A DNA stretch of 64,000 nt from Paraescarpia echinospica (taxonomy: Eukaryota; Annelida; Polychaeta; Sabellida; Siboglinidae), in assembly GCA_020002185.1 (NCBI GenBank), contig CM034539.1, forward strand, positions 28,454,720 through 28,518,719, in the 5' to 3' direction. Under the pieces are notes generated by a model. It ran no database searches and was not told the origin of the DNA. It saw only the letters and a program-made list of their open reading frames with translations. A program made the translations under genes and the position numbers. Positions within the stretch are counted from its first letter, which is position 1. The number at the start of each line of letters is the position of its first letter. This document shows, in pieces, positions 1 through 8,021 of this stretch.

Positions 1-245
1 GTCTTGTTGCTAATTGAACGAGCGTTAACAATGCCCAATGTGACCGGTACCGCGATACGGCTGACTGCACCCGTGTTACTGGAAGGCGACATGGCGGATA
101 CAGCAATCCTGGTAACCGGATGAGTCTTGTCGAATGGAATAGGAATGATAGTCTTAATGTCCTGTCTGGTAAATGTCCCAAGTCTGGTGTCAGTAGGCTT
201 GGTTGGAATAGTTGGCCGCACTGAAAGACGTACACGTATGGGTCG
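1..245 (-). pseudogene. LINE remnant, start of endonuclease region (partial, runs off the window)
   Basis: Read on the minus strand, one frame stays open from about position 240 to the left edge. It ends at the edge with the residues GIVNARSISNK (about positions 2-36). An 'NARSxxNK' string opens the apurinic-like endonuclease domain in many Jockey/CR1-type non-LTR retrotransposon ORF2 proteins, where the endonuclease nicks target DNA to prime reverse transcription. The preceding 60 or so residues are basic and low in recognisable motifs, as expected of the linker before the endonuclease. A second minus frame is also open further upstream (about 250-380), so a frameshift is possible. The rest of the element would lie left of this window. 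The assignment rests on one short motif and is tentative. Confidence 0.45.
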
Positions 246-471
246 TTGTTTGTGGGTGTCCCCCCGTCAACCACGATGATTGGGTCGATGGAGTGCCACC
301 CCCGCATCACAGGCAGATCTCCACGCAGCATGGTTGAGACGAATGTGTCTGCTGGTCCGTAACCAATGCAGGTATTCCTAGGTCACGCTTGGCAATTTGA
401 CAATGCACTCTTCGTCTGGGTTACACATGACCGATCACCAGCTTGTCACTGTCACACAGGTGCAATAGAGT

Positions 472-614
472 CACCTCCCAATTAAGGTCACCCTAGTGCA
501 GCCCCATATTATTTCCATAGCAATAAAACGAAATTAGTTTCGCTAATAAGGTTACCTCGATATTCAGGTCACCTTTGTCCAGCCCCGACGGTGACCTTAA
601 TAGTGAGGTTCCAA
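472..614. repeat. Three diverged copies of a short AGGTCACC-containing unit, one inverted
   Basis: A 33-bp stretch at 473-505 recurs at 554-586 with 26 of 33 positions identical. Both begin ACCTC, carry AGGTCACC in the middle and end CAGCCCC. The first 20 bp of the unit appear a third time in inverted orientation at about 592-611, starting where the second copy ends. Each copy holds the hexamer AGGTCA (485-490, 566-571, and TGACCT at 592-597). This may be a fragment of a dispersed repeat; no function is implied by the sequence alone. Confidence 0.45.
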
Positions 615-734
615 TGTACATCGGTTTCTGTATAGGCAGGTGTCGAACATATTATCGACTTACGAAACCCGCTTATTAGATTATGTACGCAAACTTCCAC
701 CACTGTCTGTAGCCAGAAAGAATTTACCCAAGGT

Positions 735-806
735 TCGAAGGGGCAGCAAGAGGGTTCTAACCCGGAGTCCGAAGTCCTAAGCTCTACGCCACCGCGCTCC
801 ATTATA
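735..806 (-). repeat. Possible tRNA-derived SINE relic (pol III A and B box-like)
   Basis: On the minus strand, TGGCGTAGAGCTTAGG (776-791) resembles a tRNA A box. GGGTTAGAACCCT (751-763) resembles a B box (consensus GGTTCGAANCC), with tRNA-like order and a short spacing. The first bases (GGAGCGC) have no matching 3' acceptor strand, so this is not an intact tRNA gene. A diverged tRNA-derived SINE head is the most economical reading. Nothing clearly SINE-like follows, so confidence is low. Confidence 0.3.
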
Positions 807-2356
807 ATCATGACTCTCAAGATTACGTTTAAAGGTTTCATAGTCGTATTTTACACAGCGATATTTTTGCAAAATGTTGCATTACTTGTCATGAAAATGT
901 CTTGTAAAATGTCGTCTAAGATGTAATTGCTATGTCTCTCCTCACCTAGTCCTGTGCGACTGACGAATTGTGTCGTCACGACGGGCGTGCTTGATCAGCC
1001 GTGGTCAATAAACAAGTTGTAGTACGAACCAAGGTTGTATCGTAAGATCTTTACACTACTCACCATTGTAAACCCGTTCGACTGCGACAGGGCATCAGTC
1101 AAAGTGATCAAAAACAGTTTCCGTGTAACGGAAGTAATCATAATAATAAGTTTATTTTAGTTATAAGATACAAGACAAAGTAATACAGATTGAAAATAGG
1201 ATTGTAGTGCAACTTAGAGACTCCTAAGAAACCCCGCAATGGCTTGTAGCGAAACCACCAATGATAAAACAAACTTAATCTTAAACAGTAAATATTATAA
1301 CAATAATGTCATTACTAACAATACAACTACTTAACTATTAAACGGGTTAACAATAGTATTGTAATGAGTAGTAATAAATAACTGGAAAACAAAGAAAGTA
1401 AAACTAGGCTACTTTTGATACGGCAATACAGTTTAAGTTGGAGGTGAAAGGGACAGGCCAAGTTGTTCACTGTGCATACGCAGTACTCGCAGGCATGTGC
1501 TTGGCAAGGGGCTACTCTACGTAAACATCGGCACATCTCCGGTCGACCGTACTACATACATTTGCGCTCATACGTTCGTGCGTGCATGCGTGCGTGCAAA
1601 CACAGGAGGACTTAATGGCTCAGACTTGGTGGGTTGTGGCACAAAATGTAATTGGCCCTACCACCTTTGGGCTTTCGCAGTTTGTGATATTATAAACACC
1701 TGCATCGGTTTAGAAATATTAAATTATTGTACATGAGATATGCATTCTGAATGCATTACTTTCAGGGTTGCATTTGAATGCGCGATTGAACTGTCGTTGA
1801 TTGGTAGATCATTGGTAGGTATTATTGAAAGAAGGGCGACAGTTGTCGCTATGTCAATGGCATGCATTGAGGTATGAATGACGGTTATTGACACATTTTT
1901 GTAATTGGTACTGACTATCATTAACATCATAGCAAATCAATAACAACTGAGCTGTATTCATTTTAACACATCGACAAGCCAATGTGTTTTCATGAACCTA
2001 CATTTAAAATAATATAATATGATATAACTTGATCCTCGTAAGGTTATTGGCAATATTGCCAAGTCGGGTTGGGTTAACTGCATAACCATTTGATGTTCAA
2101 CAAGTTAGAAGTTTCACACGATCACACGTGTAGCGGAACAGACTGTCTCCATGTAACCGTGCAGCATAAACATAACATGATTTTCACCACGAAACATTCA
2201 CATTAAACAAGATCTGAAGATTTGAAGAGAAGTTTCTCAGTTCCTCCTGCACGACTCCTGGTTGACTTCGCCTAGCCAAAGTTGTTGAATATGTCACTGT
2301 ACGAGTTAATGTTGAATTGCCAATGTTGCGTGTTATTTACCATCGCTGCCGACCAG
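807..2356. other. Stretch with no supported gene
   Basis: Mostly A+T-rich non-coding sequence, richest at about 1130-1430, with a short GTGC-type run near 1575-1600. A frame at 1766-1871 is open and flanked by an acceptor-like TTTCAG and a donor-like GTATGA, but its translation is not recognised. A frame near 1491-1560 (residues LLYVNIGTSPVD) faintly resembles the end of a Cache domain. It could be an upstream exon of the CACHD1-like gene, but I do not claim it. Confidence 0.5.
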
Positions 2357-2394
2357 CGAGAGATAGCGAAAGTGAAAAGTTACATGACGCCGTA

Positions 2395-2396
<2 letters not shown>
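2357..2396 (+). CDS. CACHD1: CACHD1-like candidate exon (short, 3' end at GT microsatellite)
   Basis: The 40-bp frame reads REIAKVKSYMTPY plus one base, which completes a Lys codon with the first two bases of the exon at 3602. Joined with that exon it aligns without gaps to the CACHD1 stretch before the second Cache region: E and P are identical and several aliphatic and basic positions are conserved. The 5' boundary is uncertain. A CAG ends at 2356, but the same frame is open upstream to at least 2282, so the exon may start earlier. The donor would be the first GT of the GT microsatellite (2397 onward). The exon is short and its support is mainly phase and ungapped similarity. Confidence 0.4.

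Positions 2397-2463
<67 letters not shown>
2397..2463 (+). repeat. (GT)n microsatellite
   Basis: About 33 uninterrupted GT/TG dinucleotides. It begins exactly where the inferred donor of the exon ending at 2396 would lie. It continues into a degenerate GTGC/GTGT-rich, alternating purine-pyrimidine stretch up to about 2580. Confidence 0.97.
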
Positions 2464-2465
<2 letters not shown>

Positions 2466-2581
2466 CGTGTGCGTGTGCGAGTGAGTGCGCCTGTGTGCGG
2501 CGTGTGCGCACGCCCATGAGTCCGTGCGTCTGTCCGTGCGTGCGTACGTGCGTCTGAGCGTGCGTGTGTGCATCTGCTTGC
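2464..2581 (+). repeat. Degenerate GT/GC-rich alternating stretch
   Basis: Imperfect GTGC, GTGT and CGTG motifs follow the pure GT tract and connect it to the CAGG tract. Strict purine-pyrimidine alternation over much of it makes Z-DNA formation plausible. No coding content is supported; the open frames here are by-products of the repeat. Confidence 0.8.
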
Positions 2582-2845
<264 letters not shown>

Positions 2846-3057
2846 TTGTTTATGATGATTCATATATTTTTTATTGGACAAACGCAACAAAACTAATTCA
2901 CACGGCACTAAATAAAAACATCTACTATGCAATTTCCTAGGGTAATAAGCGTTGAGGTCGTATTTATGTCATTTTCCGTTCTGATACACTGAAAACGAAA
3001 AACTGTTTGTTTTATATAGTAAATTGTATTCGTTTTTCGTTTTTCTTACTTCAAATT

Positions 3058-3600
3058 TGATAGAGGCGGTGGAGTGATGACAGACGCGGTGGAATGATGG
3101 CAGAGGCGGTGGAGTGATGAAAGAGACGGCGGGGTTATGACAAAGGCGGTGGGGTGGTGACAGAGACGGTGTGGTGGTGACAGAAGTGGTGAGGTGATGA
3201 CAAAGAAGCGGTAGAGTGAAGACAGAGGCAGTGGGGCGGTGACAGAGGTGGCGGGGTGGTGATAGAGGCGGTGGTGTAATGACAGGAGCGGTGTGGTGAT
3301 GATAGAGGCGGTGGAGTGATGACAGAGGTGGTGGAGTGATGACAGAGGCGGTGGAGTGGAGAAAGAGACGGTGGGGTGAGACAGAGCCGGTAGAGTGATG
3401 ACAGAGGCGGTGGTGTGATGATAGAGGCGATGGAGTTGTGACAGAGGCGGTGGGTGATGACAGAGGCGGTGGCGTGGTGACAGAGGTGGTGGGGCGATGA
3501 CAGAGGCGGTGGAGTGATGACAGAGGCGGTGGGGTGATGACATAGGCGGTGGGGCGGTGACAGAGGCGATGCGGATAAGGGTGGTGGGGCGGTGACGACA
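3058..3600 (+). repeat. 20-bp G-rich minisatellite, about 27 copies
   Basis: The consensus unit is GGCGGTGGAGTGATGACAGA, with copies clearly in register at 3065, 3085 and 3105 and onward at 20-bp spacing. Copies vary at a few positions and in small indels. The strand is purine- and G-rich. The last copies merge into the inferred start of the coding exon at 3602, and the unit contains the same ACAG/AGGCGG string as that exon boundary. Minus-strand open frames (repeats of H, S, P, L) are artefacts of the unit. Confidence 0.95.
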
Positions 3601-3601
3601 G

Positions 3602-3708
3602 AGGCGGACGTTACAACATTAACCATAGAAAAGACAACGAGCGGCGGTGACCCGTGTCATGACGGCATCCTGACGTCACTGGTCATGACCACGTACATCT
3701 GGAGACCG
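3602..3708 (+). CDS. CACHD1: CACHD1-like exon (lead-in to second Cache region)
   Basis: Two bases complete a codon from the preceding exon, then 35 codons end in TTYIWRP. A consensus donor GTCAGT follows at 3709. Joined in phase 0 to the exon at 4528, the junction reads TYIWRP-IAGTNFSLCIV. This matches the pattern Y-x-W-(K/R)...F-x-L-C-I-V found in vertebrate CACHD1 just after the first Cache region. The middle (SGGDPCHDG) is more divergent. The acceptor is unusual: it lies at the edge of the 20-bp minisatellite (GACGACAG at 3594-3601) with a purine-rich upstream stretch instead of a polypyrimidine tract, so the 5' boundary is the least certain part. The frame itself stays open into the minisatellite. 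Confidence 0.62.
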
Positions 3709-4527
3709 GTCAGTCTACACCCGAGTGGTCAAACGTGGTTTCTTGTGATCCGGGGACCGATTCACAAAGACAATGAGCTCATAAGAAAAATAAAACATTG
3801 AATAAAATGAGTTGTTAAGTTTAAGGAGGTATTTCAAAATGCAAAGTGCGCCGCCGAATCACCGACGGCACTGTTTGTTTTCCGTGACACACCAACAAAA
3901 ATAAACAGACGCGTCCAGGTGTTGACAGTTGACAGTTTTCAGTAGACAAGATCACCTTGAAGACGCGAAGTCGATTCAAAAGTACAAAATCAGGCTAATG
4001 TTATTGAAACTATCCACAGGGGTTTCGCTGGGATCGACTGTAATGTAGTAACACTTACGGAAATGATAGGGCAAATGTTAACAGTGACAATTATGACGAA
4101 TGGTGATTGCAGAAGGTGACAGTAGTGCTTTCCTTACAAGTAAAGTATTTTATATTATGTTTTGGTATTATTATTATTAGTAGCATTGTTACATACCTGC
4201 CGACTTTTAATAATTCCGGGAGATTCTTCAGCGGTTCAGCACGCTTCTTTCCCCTGTCGCGCTGTCTCGGATCTTGACACCGGGAAAAGACGGGGAGGGT
4301 GCTGTTCGAGACTAAGCGAAAGCTCGGGAGTTTTACCTGGATTCCGGAAGACTGGAAGATACAACCAAAATCAAGGAGACTCCCCGAAATTGCGGAACAT
4401 TTGGAAGGTATATTATTAGCATTAGCATTATTACAACTAATACTATTAGTGCAGTATGTATACCCTTATGTTGTTATAGCTGTTTTTAGAGTAGCAATTG
4501 TTACAAGCGGCCGTGTGTATATCATAG
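3709..4527 (+). other. Inferred intron (GT...AG) containing a MITE-like element
   Basis: The intron starts GTCAGT and ends ATCATAG. It holds unique A+T-rich sequence plus the 220-bp inverted-repeat element at 4193-4412. The polypyrimidine tract before the acceptor is weak. No coding frame in it is recognised. Confidence 0.6.
4193..4412. mobile_element. MITE-like non-autonomous DNA transposon, about 220 bp
   Basis: The left end (ATACCTGCCGAC... through AATTCCGGGAGA, 4193-4225) is matched in inverted form at the right end (about 4380-4412), which on the minus strand reads ATACCTTCCAAAT... AATTTCGGGGAG. The terminal inverted repeats are about 30 bp and imperfect. The interior is G+C-richer than its surroundings and has no intact protein. 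Flanks on both sides are ATTATTAG/TAGCATT-like, so an exact target duplication cannot be fixed. The superfamily is not identified. Confidence 0.45.
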
Positions 4528-4687
4528 ATCGCCGGTACCAATTTCTCGCTGTGTATCGTCTTCACCAACAACAACCGACAGACGTGGCCATATACTCGCG
4601 CCGTCTCGCGGCGTTTCGTTTACCATCGCCTCGACCTTCGCCACCAGGTGCCGCTGTGCGAGTACAACAACGGAATATCAACAACAG
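4528..4687 (+). CDS. CACHD1: CACHD1-like exon (inter-Cache region)
   Basis: The exon begins after ATCATAG (an in-frame TAG at 4525-4527 excludes an earlier start) and reads IAGTNFSLCIVFTNNN, then RRFVYHRLDLRHQ and YNNGISTT. A donor GTTAGA follows at 4688. The last base G joins TT of the next exon to give Val (phase 1). The strings F-x-L-C-I-V and YHRLDL are the recognisable CACHD1 landmarks in the linker between the two Cache regions; YHRLDL is identical to my memory of the vertebrate protein. The product would be extracellular. Length is as expected against the family with no gap needed. Confidence 0.78.
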
Positions 4688-4956
4688 GTTAGAAGAGAGC
4701 TTCCTTCATTTGTTAAAAAGACGGTTCCATTGTTATAATTATAAACATCACCGTTAGTATTTAGTTGATGTCGCATTGTGTTGATGAGACCTGGGAACGT
4801 GGTTTTGATAAAGGTGTTAACAGCAGAATAGTAGGGCTATCGTTGTACCTACTGCATATAGGAGCCAAAAGGTGATAGCGGTCCAGTTATCCCAAATATG
4901 GTACTGTTATCGTGTCTACCATTAATAATTTGCGGAGTGCCTTCCATGCGGTTCAG

Positions 4957-5093
4957 TTAGTTCCGTGGTGATGTTTACCGAGGCCGCCTTCACGGATCCG
5001 TACCACTATTTCAACCAGCCAGAAGATGCTGCCACTGTACGCCGCTATGAGAACAACATGTGTGGAGCGAACGTTACGTTAGCTTTGTTCAAA
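4957..5093 (+). CDS. CACHD1: CACHD1-like exon (N-terminal flank of second Cache region)
   Basis: The acceptor is GGTTCAG (ending 4956). The exon supplies TT to complete a Val codon, then reads SSVVMFTEAAFTDPYHYFNQ, a PEDAATVRRYENNM segment and a final LALFK. The donor is GTGAGA at 5094, phase 0. The pattern F-x-x-PY-x-x-x-x-QPE....V..Y is the conserved entry into the second Cache region of CACHD1, part of an extracellular ligand-sensing-type fold. An Asn-x-Thr (NVT) near the end is a possible N-glycosylation site. The frame starts at the acceptor rather than at any Met, so this is an internal exon, not a small gene. Confidence 0.85.
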
Positions 5094-5439
5094 GTGAGAG
5101 CCGTTCTTCCCTTGCACAAACCCAATGCTGGTAGAAGTGTTCGTCCCCGTCTCCGGTGCTTTAAGATGAACAAATAAAATATGCACTTATGTAGGGTACA
5201 TTAAGTGTACAGATCTGTGATCTGGCTAGGCTATGGCTTCAGACAGAAGGGGGCGACTCGTAGTGTATCGTTTGCTAGGCTCATCGCTTAACGAATATGT
5301 ACCAACGAAGTGTGTCCACGATACACTCATTTTAAAAGTTCTCTTATGTATTACTGAAACTATCAGAATATTTGCCGTTTCTTTCCAAAAATCGCGTGTC
5401 TTAGTCCAATGTACTGATGTAACCACGGGCGATTTGCAG

Positions 5440-5606
5440 AAAGGCGTGCGGGAAATGGTGGCGATGACGGAGAAGATTGAAGAATTTTGGATGGAGGACG
5501 AACACCCGGCCAAGTTGCATCGCTACGTTGGCATGTACAACGGTGTATTCCGGCAGTTCCCGGACTACGTCCACCGCAAGCTGCTCGATCATATCACTAT
5601 ACTTTG
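5440..5606 (+). CDS. CACHD1: CACHD1-like exon (helix and first strands of second Cache domain)
   Basis: After the acceptor TTTGCAG (5433-5439) the frame reads KGVREMVAMTEKIEEFWM, then RYVGMYNGVFRQFPDYV and KLLDHITIL. The string RYxGxxNGVxRxxP is the Cache-family signature shared with alpha2delta proteins. The exon ends with TG, and the next exon supplies G to give Trp followed by YQKA, matching the conserved W-Y of the family. The family's D-P-T-R before this Trp is diverged here (DHIT). The donor is not GT: the intron begins ATATGT, exactly one G-to-A change from a good donor GTATGT. Without splicing, a TGA at 5605-5607 ends the frame. This may be a rare AT-AG intron, a splice-site mutation, or a base-call error. 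Confidence 0.83.
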
Positions 5607-6167
5607 ATATGTTTGATTTGACAGTGGCTACAGCCACTTCAGAAATGCAACGAACTTTGCTATCAGGAATCCCTAGTAAAGTGAGGATTGCGTGCTGTAT
5701 AACGTATGTGATTTCAATTTAGAGCTGTTTTTATTACAGTGAATAGAGCGTTTGGATGCCTTCGGAATGCATTCGAGGCTTTCGAGCTTCCAAGTTATGG
5801 AACTGTACAGTCGCTGACTGTTCGCGAATCAACTTCGATTGTCGTTAGGTTCAACGCACCGAGAGAATTGAGGGAGGGATATATCTAACCTCGGGCTTAG
5901 GAGGTTTTTTTCTCTGAACAAATTACGTCATTTTCAGGTATTTCCACCAGGATGTAAGTCTACTGATGATTATCGGGCGCAAGTTTTAAAACACTGCCTT
6001 ACACATTTCACAAAGAACAAAAGACGCGCTACAATACAGCCACCAACAGCAAGGTGATATGTCTAAAACCTAAACAATGAATTCATCCCATTTGGTTAAA
6101 ACGTTTGCGATGTTGATCGGGTATACAATATCTGCCGACGATCGATGGCAACATTGGTTTGTTGCAG
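5607..6167 (+). other. Inferred intron with AT...AG ends
   Basis: The boundaries are set by phase and by the W-Y junction of the flanking exons. The acceptor GTTTGTTGCAG is ordinary, but the donor is ATATGT. It is not the U12 consensus ATATCCTT, and no U12 branch-point motif (TCCTTAAC-like) is visible near the acceptor, so a mutated U2 donor is the simpler reading. The interior is unremarkable unique sequence. Confidence 0.55.
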
Positions 6168-6278
6168 GTATCAGAAGGCGATCGCTCACGGCGACTCAAT
6201 CGTTCTAACGACTCCCTACAGGTCGGTGTCGAACAACCAGATCGTTCACATCCTTGCGAAGACGTTGCTGCGAACACG
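6168..6278 (+). CDS. CACHD1: CACHD1-like exon (core strands of second Cache domain)
   Basis: The acceptor is TTGTTGCAG (ending 6167). The first G completes the Trp codon, then the frame reads YQKAIAHGDSIVLTTPYRSV and NNQIVHILAKTLL. Compared with vertebrate CACHD1 this covers the W-Y-x-x-A....(L/V)LT-x-PY strand pair and the following V-x-I strand. The usual glycine-rich loop after PY (VGGAG in vertebrates) is replaced by RSVSNN. The chosen donor GTATGG at 6279 is plausible but not secure; GTGGGT a little downstream is an alternative. Ending at 6278 leaves phase 2, which does not join directly to the exon at 7624. Confidence 0.72.
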
Positions 6279-6800
6279 GTATGGATCTCCACTGGGTGGG
6301 TGACTGGGTGGGTGGCTCCTTCCTATAATTTCTCTGTCACACTTTCACACATTGTTCCCTCACTCATTGCAACCCTCCTGTTTTCTCGCTCATATTGTTC
6401 TCTGTGAGCATCACCATCAGACGTAAAGGAAGTCAGGTCGCCCGACAGAAGGTGATCTTATGGGATCGCGGCAGTTTGTGAGACAGTTATTGGCGTAAGG
6501 GATATGTATGTACGATCTTTGCGTGCCCCGGTAGATGGGGGTGACTGTTTTGATTAAGTGAAAGTTAATCAGCCGTCCTCTGGAAATTGGCTGAGCTGTG
6601 GTGACATCGGTATTCTTTCTAGGTATTTTGCAGTCAATTTACTTTTTTCTTTCGAAAGGTACACTGACAGCGAAATACGCAAAAGATTTTGAACCATCCT
6701 GTCTGATAAATCCCTTCGTTAGTTTGTTTACAATATACTTTATAGACAGTAAAACGTTTCACACAAAATATTAATGTAATGATAGTATATAATAGCTTTA

Positions 6801-6802
<2 letters not shown>

Positions 6803-6831
<29 letters not shown>
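6803..6831. repeat. (TA)n microsatellite
   Basis: About 14 perfect TA dinucleotides inside a generally A+T-rich stretch. Confidence 0.95.
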
Positions 6832-6835
<4 letters not shown>

Positions 6836-7010
6836 CAACAACACTACAACAGCAAACAGCAGAAAAACATGACGATATGAACGCTGCCGAACTTATGTAG
6901 ACCCCATTTTAATAAAATGCCACTGTACATAACGCCTCCAATTTATAGGGTATAATCTGAACTGTTCTATGTGTTGCTGGACAGAGGCGGGAAGAGTCGC
7001 ACGAGACACG

Positions 7011-7142
7011 GGGTGCCGATGCAGACGGGAAACATTTCCAGGATCAGGCTGTGAAGGCGGCAAAGCGTGAGGTCAATGCCCATCACTCTTTGCCGCCTTC
7101 ACAACCTGATTCTAGAAATGTTTCCCGTCTGCACCGGCGACC
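7011..7142. repeat. Long foldback: 50-bp inverted repeat with a 12-bp loop
   Basis: The arm 7021-7070 is the reverse complement of 7083-7132 at 46 of 50 positions, separated by a 12-base spacer (7071-7082). Weaker pairing continues outward to about 7011 and 7142. Two of the four differences would be G-U wobbles in RNA. A transcript would fold into one long hairpin. It lies inside the inferred intron before the exon at 7624. It could be a foldback transposon relic or a hairpin RNA source; no other copy is seen in the window. Confidence 0.9.
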
Positions 7143-7335
7143 AATACAGGTAGGGTTGAGGAGAGGTCAGGTAGGTCAACAATAACAAGTAGATCAACAA
7201 TGACAACGACTGCGACAACAGTTGACAACCACTACTTCTGCCGCCGCCAACAACGCCTCTACACAGCACCGACACTATCACTGCTTCTTAAATTATGTGG
7301 CTACTTATGACACACGGATATACATTTGTGCAGAT

Positions 7336-7410
7336 AGGCACACGCAGGCACGCGCGTGCACGCACACATGCACACGTACACGTACGTACGCACGCACGCA
7401 CGGACGCACA
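7336..7410 (+). repeat. Alternating CA/CG-rich stretch
   Basis: Imperfect CACG, GCAC and ACGT motifs with long runs of strict purine-pyrimidine alternation, for example GTACACGTACGTACGCACGC. Potential Z-DNA; no coding content is supported. Confidence 0.75.
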
Positions 7411-7623
7411 CCGATGATTTGATGATGGTAAAAGTGAGGGTTAGTGTAACGGAAGCAACAAAAATGTTCTCATAGTTCACTTGTTATGAATACTGCCATA
7501 TGTGTATGATGCCCATTTGTAATGATTTGTGATTGTTTGCACCATGTAATTTATTCATTTGCACTAGCACGTGTATGTAAGCATACGCCATCTCAAAGGT
7601 AATATTTTAGCTAGTTGTTTCAG

Positions 7624-7757
7624 TACGTATAATGCTGATACAGGATAACATTGTTGACAGGTGCTTTGTAGTCGACTCTAGCGGATATATCGTGTATCAT
7701 GAACAATTCATTAGTCGATCTAACGAAGACGTCGAATATGTGCACATTGTCCACAAG
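7624..7757 (+). CDS. CACHD1: CACHD1-like exon (C-terminal strand of second Cache domain)
   Basis: The acceptor is AGTTGTTTCAG (ending 7623). Two bases complete a codon, then the frame reads RIMLIQDNIVDRCFVVDSSG, a YIVYHEQFI segment and ends VEYVHIVHK. The donor GTATCG follows at 7758 in phase 0. RCF-hydrophobic-(D/E)-x-x-GY-hydrophobic-V-x-H and VE-x-x-HI-x-HK are distinctive of this family; the order and spacing match vertebrate CACHD1. The vertebrate loop of several residues before RCF is shorter here. The next expected exon (after HK) is not found in the 264 bp before the satellite or anywhere later in the window. Confidence 0.85.
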
Positions 7758-8021
7758 GTATCGGCTGAGTTTCGTGATATGCTTTGCGTATATAGGCGTA
7801 GTTCTGGTATTAAGCGTCAGTGACATGTAAACAAAGTGTTTCTTTTGAATGGTAAATACCCGAGCTTACACAATTCAATTCTGCTGTATTACCTTGAATT
7901 ACTGCTAGTCTTATCTTGTATATATTTTCATGGCATCAATTACTAATAATAATTGAACACACTCGATAAGCAACAATTTCCTACACACGCGAATACCGCC
8001 AATTAGCAAAGAATTTAGAGG
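7758..8021 (+). other. Unique sequence between the last seen exon and the satellite
   Basis: A+T-rich, no exon or repeat recognised. It begins with the donor GTATCG of the exon ending 7757 and gives way to satellite sequence at about 8022 without an obvious junction motif. Confidence 0.6.

Larger units (their letters stand above)
6279..7623 (+). other. Inferred intron region with a missing or unrecognised exon
   Basis: The family has a conserved stretch (a V-x-G-x-D-F type strand followed by a helix) between the exons at 6168 and 7624. I find no convincing coding match for it here. With the chosen donor, the missing coding length must be 2 modulo 3. The region holds a TA tract, a long inverted repeat and a CA/CG-alternating stretch, listed separately. 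Confidence 0.5.

Noticed and set aside
735..806. Functional tRNA gene on the minus strand
   Set aside because: The acceptor stem cannot pair and the anticodon region is not tRNA-like; only the box-like motifs remain.
1491..1560. Possible upstream Cache exon (LLYVNIGTSPVD)
   Set aside because: Only three or so identities to the family and no clear splice boundaries.
1766..1871. Open frame between TTTCAG and GTATGA, exon-like
   Set aside because: The translation matches nothing I recognise, and open frames of this length are expected by chance.
5607..6167. U12-type AT-AC intron
   Set aside because: The donor ATATGT departs from ATATCCTT, the intron ends AG, and no U12 branch-point motif is visible.
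6623..6658. Possible 36-bp micro-exon after CTTTCTAG, ending in phase with 7624
   Set aside because: Its length does not satisfy the phase needed between 6278 and 7624, and the similarity to the missing family stretch is too weak.
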